Part shown: one piece after another, positions 56,973-64,000 of the stretch
Layout: each line of letters starts with the position of its first letter
Position numbering within the stretch: position 1 is the first letter of the stretch
The notes under the pieces: model-generated
Told to the model about the DNA's origin: nothing
Database searches by the model: none
Seen by the model: only the letters and a program-made list of their open reading frames with translations
Source of the DNA: Glossina fuscipes
Lineage: Eukaryota > Arthropoda > Insecta > Diptera > Glossinidae
Direction of reading: 5' to 3'
Assembly: GCF_014805625.2 (NCBI RefSeq)
Contig: NW_024003300.1
Location: forward strand, 1-64,000
DNA: 64,000 nt
Position numbers and translations under genes: made by a program

Positions 56973-59900
56973 ACAATCAATTCCTTGGCATCCACAGTCT
57001 ACTGGCAACAAATCATCGCCCTAGAAAACTGGTTTGAGTAGAAAAACTTTTGAGCAGAAAAAATTTTAAATCTTGTTAACAACAACACACATCAAGGAAA
57101 ATGACATGCATTTAATTTTTATAATAATAGTAAGATACATTAGTTCTAAAATAACACAATATTTTAAAAAATGTGTTTCCAAAAAAATATAACACCTAAC
57201 ACCACAAGCTAAATGTAATTAATAAAATTAAATTAAAAATATATCAAGCATTACCATCTTAATGGATAGTACGGATGAGATAAGTATCTCAATAGACAGA
57301 ATAATATCAAATATAAAAATATGGAACAAAGAAAATACAACAACAATACAAAATAAATTACGAGAATTAGAAGAATATACAGAAAAAACCAACAAAATAA
57401 GAACAGGTAACACAGGAAAGAATATTAGAAAAAATTGAACTATTTAAAAAAAACACGAAGAAGCCAAAAAATTATTAGAAGAAAAGAACAAGAAAGAATA
57501 GTAATAATAACCCAAAGAATAACCCTAAAAATGGCATTAAATGTAGAAATCGGTTCCAAATTCATTTCCTCATTACTGTCTTTCACTATTACTAATGTAA
57601 AATTATATAATAATGGTGACAGAGAGAAAAATAAAGAGAGGAATAGTCCGACGTCTGTCTCCATACAATGTCGAAAGGACTTGTGCGATGGCCATTACCT
57701 TCTTACACATTCTGCGCTTAAATGGTTTTTTTTTTTTTTTATCTTCTAACACATATGAATATATTTGAGAACTTAATAATGGAACTTATTGACAGAGTTG
57801 AATAAAATATGTGAAAAACATTGCTAATTGAAAAATTTCAAAAAATTGCAAATTTTCACCACTTTTTGCTTGTTACGGTTGTTAACACAATTTACCCATC
57901 ATCATCTTTCGGAGTACTATTAAAAATCAATGCGTTTTCGTTATAAATTAAAATTTTATGCAAGAGTTGAAGCAATTGACTAAGCAGACATAAGTGATAG
58001 CAATAAATCTATTAAAAAAGGTTCTAAAACAAGCGGATAAAGAAGAAATTATATATAATCTACAAAAATTAAAAAAATTGTTTTGAAATTTTGTTAAAAA
58101 TAAATAAACTTAAGCGGTACAGTGAAAAATTTTGCATAATCAAAAATTATGTGATCTTTTTTCACAAGAACGCCTCCATATAAGTAACGCCTCCATAAGT
58201 AACAACAAGAAAATTTAACGTAATAGACTTTTCGAATATATTTAAATATTTAAATCTATATAAATTTGATTTACTCTCCGCTTTTTAAAGTCCCCCCTAA
58301 ATCACAAATAATAATTATTGCTAGTGAAAAAGGAACACAGCGACTTTAAAAAATAGTTGCTAATAACCACATCATCATCAGCTCAGAATGGGTGAGTTAG
58401 CAGCATCGTTATGTCCGTTATTAGTGAGCGAAAAAAAAAAAATGGGTTGAAACTATGACTGTTTAGCGGATGAAGGTAGCAGCGGCACACTTATGTAGAG
58501 GGTAATACGACATATTATTGTACATAAGATTAAATTTCCTTCGTTTTTTTTTATTTCTAATCTTCATAGTACTATTATATTAGTACCACTTCTTATTATA
58601 TAAACGTTCTCATACTACGTTTAATTAATAAGTTTATGTAAAAATGATATTGACATGGGAAAGTGAATTGTTTGGCTCTGTAGCCAGTACATGGGATATC
58701 AAAGGCTAGTACAAATGTAGCAGTGACTAGTGAAAAATAAAACATTTAATGAACCTAGGGGTGAAAAATAATTAAATAAATAAATAATTCAAATTAGTGA
58801 AGCTACGAAAAGAGCATATGGGACAATACGTTTGTTACTCATAGATCTGTACACGTAATTTTGCCTATATCGCTATTATATTAGCAAATCTTTCAAGTTA
58901 GTACAAGTGTATATGTTATTTCTTTACATATTGAATTGAACAAAAAAGTAAAATGACTTCACCAAATAGAAATAAAAACAAACGATGTACATAGAGAAAA
59001 CAAAACAATAGCTTTACATGTTAATATTAGTTAAAGTACGGGCTAATCACATATCTGAGGGCTATCGTTCGCTATGAAGCCAAAAGTTGATAAACATCTT
59101 ATTTGGCTTCATGTAAGACTTTCGTTGCTATCGTTTATGTGTAAATGAAAATATATGAAAAAAATGAAAAATCACATTTACGTTTATGTATATTTCTGGC
59201 TATCAACATACAAAAAATAATAACTGGTTCTTTTTCGTGATAAATAAACAAATAAATCAACTATTTATAAAGGAGTAATCCGCGAGTGTACTACACATTT
59301 AGCTAAACGGGAGCAAAAACAGTTGTGAACTTTATCCTGTTTCTTGGATTATATCCGACTTTGAAAAATAAACAGACTTCATATAACTTTTTGCGCAGTA
59401 ATCTGAGTAGATAGTAGTAATCTACATATATACCAATGTTTCTCTTAACTCTTTTGCCCAAATTGGCGAACTTTTATACAATTTCAACGTGTATATGCGG
59501 TCAGATTTATATGCTTTCGAATAAATTTTTTTTTTTAATCGCTTAAAATTTGTAGTTTTGGTTAAATTGTTTGTAAATAAAAAATTTTCTTGGCATTTTA
59601 TTTTGCTTTCTAATTACAGTTCTTTTTTTTTTAATTACAATTCTAAACACCTAATGCTAACGTAAATCGTAAGTTATTAGGGTTTGCGGCGATCATCGCC
59701 GTGATTATCGCCTGGTTTGTTTTAAAAAACAATTGATTATCGCCAAGAGTCTAATCAGGTGCCATCATTGCCCGCAATGCATTAATAACAGAGAGAAAAG
59801 AAAAAATGAGAACCACATTGACGGTTATTTGTTTTTTATAAACAAACTACAAATGGTATACGATGACAAGCATGGAAGATGAAATGAATAAAAAATGATG

Positions 59901-60279
59901 TAGAATTTGAAAATTGAAAAAAATAATAAAGTTAAATCCAGTGTTTCAAGTTTTAGGTCTTTCGTTGTAGAAAAAGATAATTATTATATGTTCCTTTTTA
60001 CAGATTTTTCGTAAAAATGAATGTTAAAAATTCTGCTATGGTATATTATTAGTGATTAATTCATATAAATAATATCTTCTTCATCATTATACTAAATTTT
60101 CTCTTGCATTCCAAAACCTTTCTTTCTTTTATGCTTATATACGAGTAAATAAAACGAAGATCCAGTACGTAAAATGTTTTACTTTCAGTATTTCTTTAAC
60201 TTTTATGCAAATTGTTTTGTGAGTTATAAGTTTAAAAATGATTTCTGTTTTTAAGATTATTATATTATAAATTTCCTCC
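56973..60279. other. No gene seen
   Basis: AT-rich spacer with A- and T-runs. A GGCGATCATCGCC-type hairpin near 59688 is followed by repeats of ATTATCGCC. Open stretches are low-complexity. Confidence 0.4.
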
Positions 60280-60870
60280 CACTTTTTAATGGCCGCAAAT
60301 GTTGTGCATAGCCGTACAAACGTTTACGATTCTTCCCAGTTTTTTTGGGCTGTAGCAGCTCTTTCGCTTTTTCTGTAGAATATCTCAGCGACCTAGAGAA
60401 ATGTTCAAAAACAGTGATTAGATTTTGGAAATAATAAATACTGTAATACTAATCTTTATACACACGGATGCATTTTTCCACAATGCCATGGATTCAATGG
60501 ATTCCATTGTTTTTTTAGGGGATCCGCCGAAATTCGCTAATGGTCTAGGGGGCAACACTTTCGGTACGGTCTCTGCAGCCCAGTAAGCTCCTGAAGCTAA
60601 GAATTTTAAAATCATGGCTAAGCGCAAAAACGGCGGTAGAAATCGTTCCATGACGTAGTGAAAAGCCGCCTCGGAAATATGGAATTTCTGCCTAAATTTC
60701 TATACAAGAGTATAACATATATTTATTTGTACATAGTTTGTCAACAATAGAAATAATTTACTTAGTCGTTGTGTTGTAGCGCTAGGGAGTCAGAAGCATC
60801 CCGTGAAGTCTTTCTCACCTGTCTCATGGTGATGTTTTCCACTGCGTCGCGGCTGCCATTATTCTTTTGT
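60280..60870 (-). pseudogene. PIF/Harbinger (HARBI1-like) transposase relic
   Basis: On the minus strand, VRKTSRDASDSLALQHND (about 60860-60775) matches the start typical of HARBI1-like nucleases (RDxSDPFxL). KFRQKFHISEAAFHYVMERF follows, then RLAMILKFLASGAYWAAETV (60720-60560), the helix-turn-helix-like region before the DDE core. The DDE core itself is not visible. The two parts are in different frames with a stop between them. A basic open piece further on (about 60390-60290; KKTGKNRKRLYGYAQHL) may be unrelated. PIF/Harbinger elements move by cut-and-paste with a second Myb-like protein, which is not seen here. Confidence 0.6.
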
Positions 60871-61541
60871 CCAATGAACGAGCATAAAAGAAAGTTACGA
60901 TACATTGAGTTGAAAATATACAGATTGGTCAATATTGCTTAATTTAGTTCGATATTTAAAAAAAAAAATTGTAGTTTTACCAAATTTTGATTTTTTTTCT
61001 TCACAATTCACAAATGTAATTTGAGACACAATTTATATTGTATTTACTTTTGAATTAATTGTTTTTTATTTTGAATTTTTTTTTTGTATTACACAGTGTC
61101 GAAAGCAGTAATAAATAATCCATTGACATCTCGGTCTGTACTTGTACAGACGTTTCGTGTTGTTCGCCCACCGATACACCAACATTGCTACCCAGATGCA
61201 GCCAGGAAACACTGCGGTGATGCGTGCTTTGATGATAATTCATCACTGCTACTATAGTAAACAAAGGAACTTTTGATAATATGATTGAATCTCAAGTATC
61301 AAAATCCAAACTTCAGTTTTCAACTTTCCCACAACCACACCTTTCATTTGTTGAACCAACCAATGACGCAAATGTGTAAAGCTTGTCTGAGTACGCGTTA
61401 TATTTGTTCGACCTTAAGGGTTTATATTCTGCTTCGAATTTGCATTTGCATTGGCATTTGCATTTCTGCGACTTATGCAGTAAACTGGCTAATAAAATAA
61501 TACGCCTTCTCTTCGGGAGCTCAGTTAGCAAGTTTATATTT
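60871..61541. other. No gene seen
   Basis: AT-rich spacer between the Harbinger relic and the LTR-like copy. It holds a short run of GCATTTGCATT repeats near 61441-61465. Confidence 0.4.
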
Positions 61542-62620
61542 TGTAACGTCCGCGAACAAATGTTGGGTAGGGTGTCAGTCCGCTGCTTTTGCAAAAATGT
61601 GATAATGACGGCATGCCGTTATTCAAAATCGCACGATCACAAATGTAGCGGCTTGCTGCTATGCAAAAAAGATCAAGCAAGAGAAAAATGAAACGTTTTT
61701 TGTTGAGAGAAGAGAACAAGAAACAATGCTTGACTTTTCAATGGTTGTTTTTTGTTTTTGAGTGGAGAAGGTTTTGTGCAGTGAAACAGTGCGGGAGTGT
61801 TGACATCTTTTCTAGGAGTTTTAATTAAAAGTAATGAAAGTTGTTTTGTGTTACCTAAAGGATAAAAACAAAGGAAAAGGAGGAATACTGGATCATATGT
61901 ACAAGAATGCATACACAAAAAAAATAACAAAAACTGAAAATTTTTCTATTAATTTAAATTGAAACTAAATGATACGAAAAATACAAGAGGATTTAATCGG
62001 GAATGTTAGTAAATAAAATATAATTTTTGTAAGTGAAATGAATCCATTTTCACTTGAGGTCTACGCAATCATCGCCATAGTTTTAGTACAGCGAGATTCC
62101 ATCTAAAAGCGCTAATGAAAAACCAAAAGGAGGTGAACGAACAAAGAAAAGAAGAAAAAAAGAAATAAGTAAGAAAATTTTTTTTAAAATAATTTTTCAT
62201 ATTGGATAGATTAAAGTGAAAAAGGGTCAGAGGGGACATTTTTTTTTATGTTTGTATGTAAAGATGGTAGAATAGGGCTCAAACCTTACAAGTTTGAAAA
62301 ATAATGTCTAATGTCTAAGAGAAAAAGAAATTATTAGCTAGAACTGTACAAAAAACCAAATATAACAACAAAAGTAAATCTTTTAGAGGAAAAAAGAAAG
62401 AATGGATTCGGCAAAAGTAAAAGAAAAGAAAAATAACGAAGGAGAAAGTAATACGTTAAAGAACAATTAAGCTAATGTACCGACAAGAAAAACATAGAAG
62501 AGTGGAGTTGTGGAAGTCAACGAGTACGCTTGTTTTTTTTTCAACTGTTTTGATTATCTGTTTTTTTTTGAAAAAAAAGAAGGAAATACTTAGTTATTCG
62601 AAAAATTAAATTAAAGAAAA
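61542..62620 (+). mobile_element. Second, diverged copy of the LTR-like element
   Basis: It starts TGTAACGTCCGCGAACAAA, then TTGGGTAGGGTGT, then a GACGGCATGCCGTTATT block, a half-preserved CAAAATCGCACGATCAC hairpin and GCGGCTTGCTGCTATGC. All match the minus-strand start of the element at 20684-22136 in order. Later patches (GTCAACGAGTACGCTTG near 62519; GTCAGAGGGGACA near 62227) also match, but the spacing differs, so the copy is rearranged or expanded. The 3' boundary is undefined and weak similarity may reach 63.8 kb. Confidence 0.6.
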
Positions 62621-64000
62621 GAGAAACCCATGAAAGGATATTTGGCCGTCCATTAAAGTGATACGGTTTGATTTGAACATAAATCCAATGCAATCACAGA
62701 AATAGCAAGTAAAGCATTGATAAAATACAGGGACTTATATATTTAAATACGATGAAGAAAAGTCTATAAAAAAGGGAAAAGAACTTGCTCAATATTAAGC
62801 AAAGCATAAAAATTTCATCAATGTCAAAGAAATGTTAATTTTGGTATATGTATATATATATACTCATATATTGGAAACGGGGCATAACGGACAGCTGAAA
62901 TATTGGAAAAGATAATCCGCATGCATATCGAGAAAGAAGTGTAAGAAAAGAAAGGCCAAAAAGCAGAAACAACAATAACATTAACATTTACAAAATACTG
63001 AAAAAGAATTTCTTGCTTTCAACAAAGGCGCTATTTTATGAAGTAAAGCGAAGATTTTATCTTCGTATAGCTATATATAATAATAATGAGAGGATGACGA
63101 GTGAAGGATTGCCTGAAAAACTGTAAAAATTTGCACCCCTATGAAGGTTAATCTAGAAAGAAACAGATCGAAGTTGTTTTCTGTTGGTTATGTGCAATTT
63201 AAAACCTGGATTGTAACTTAATTCAGTTAAAACTGTTGAAACTATCCCGAATTAAATAAATGAAGTGTTTGTTAAAGCCGTTTTAAGAAAAAAAGAGAAG
63301 GAAGCTTTATTATTCAAGACATATTGGAAAAAAAGGGCAAGTAGCTAAGCCCCTGTTAGTGACTTAAAAGTTTGTACTGCGGTGAAATTGACTACCGCAG
63401 AGTTTGGCAGTTAGGGCTTATCCTCGATTGAATATCAACAGCATTGGAAGATAAGAATCGAATAATTTTACAGTTGCGGGTATTCTCAGGGAGCTAAATG
63501 GTCAAAAGAGTAAGTTCTTTACTACTTGCAGAAATCATGAAGCTGTCACTAACTCAAATGCTACGAACAACAGGCAGGTATTAAGTTAGTTAATTAAAAA
63601 GCCTTTATACAAAGAAAAAAACAAACAAATGTCTTATGTATGAATAAGAAAAAGAAAGATGAGTGAATAAGTAAGATTATACTGCACTCTACGGAGTATG
63701 GAAGGGTACGTGCTTGGATGGAAACAGGGGAACTGGGGACGGTTACCGGCGGACTAAAACCGGACCAACGAACGACGGACAACAGACCTTACAGACTGAC
63801 TTACTAAGGGAATTCTACTATAATTTATTATAAACATTACGATTTTATTATAAACATTATAAAATCACAAAAAAAAAATTAATATATTCTTATGTTACAA
63901 TTTTTTGTCCAATACCATATTCAATCTGAATAAATCATTTCTTGAAAAACCATTTCTCTAAATATTCGAGCAAAGAATTTCTTCAGGAGAAGCGCCTTTT
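62621..64000. other. No certain gene
   Basis: AT-rich. A stretch near 63715-63800 (GACCAACGAACGACGGACAA) loosely resembles part of the LTR-like element near 20.8 kb, so this may still belong to that copy. No coding region is recognised. Confidence 0.35.

Noticed and set aside
57435..57749. Gene on either strand at 57.4-57.7 kb
   Set aside because: Both strands are open because of A/T-rich, low-complexity sequence. No family signature is seen.
1..64000. tRNA, rRNA or CRISPR array
   Set aside because: I saw no tRNA B-box consensus of the GGTTCGAATCC type with a matching A-box, no rRNA-like block, and no array of short identical repeats with unique spacers.

Overview
The window is gene-poor, AT-rich insect DNA and reads like transposon-filled intergenic or pericentromeric sequence, most likely from a fly (Diptera). 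The grounds are the transposon mix, TATA/Inr-type promoters, and the absence of any recognisable intact host gene. Species cannot be fixed from the sequence alone. A 400-base run of N (35795-36194) marks an assembly gap. Almost every protein-like region is broken by stops, frameshifts or deletions.

0.4-6.7 kb is the fossil of a Polinton/Maverick (adintovirus-like) virus-type transposon. It carries an integrase and a second conserved gene on the minus strand. A divergent plus-strand block follows: a small conserved gene, packaging ATPase, a small hydrophobic-tailed protein, a conserved basic protein, penton-like minor capsid protein, pX-like basic protein, double-jelly-roll major capsid protein and adenovirus-type cysteine protease. 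A minus-strand small protein remnant follows. No protein-primed DNA polymerase B is visible. Both capsid genes keep their ends but have lost their middles. Just beyond (6.97-7.55 kb) is an unknown minus-strand gene whose only visible damage is a 47-bp tandem duplication.

8.5-12 kb holds a decayed Ty3/gypsy pol (plus strand) and a possible LTR. 12.3-14.0 kb is bounded by 115-bp near-identical inverted repeats. 17.5-23.6 kb is an I-like LINE (minus strand) with ORF1 and ORF2. Its endonuclease region is split by a 1,453-bp TG...CA insertion with a 4-bp target duplication; a diverged copy of that insertion starts at 61.54 kb. 24.7-26.7 kb is an RTE-like LINE, 29.1-30.5 kb another gypsy, and 33.2-34.7 kb a jockey/CR1-like LINE. 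34.75-35.79 kb is a second copy of the I-like LINE running into the gap.

38.3-41.8 kb is rich in tandem repeats, including a roughly 200-bp satellite. 42.3-44.4 kb is a minus-strand gypsy, 45.1-46.6 kb a jockey/CR1-like LINE with an (AAAT)n tail, and 46.96-47.8 kb an R1-like LINE tail. 48.0-52.3 kb is flanked by diverged inverted promoter-bearing repeats and contains a LINE fragment and a 47-bp minisatellite. 52.3-64 kb is mostly unassignable AT-rich DNA with a LINE tail (55.0 kb), a PIF/Harbinger nuclease relic (60.3-60.9 kb) and the second LTR-like copy.

Nothing here forms a working pathway. The most informative parts are the viral-type capsid and packaging module, the lightly damaged unknown gene beside it, and several repeat families linking distant parts of the window.
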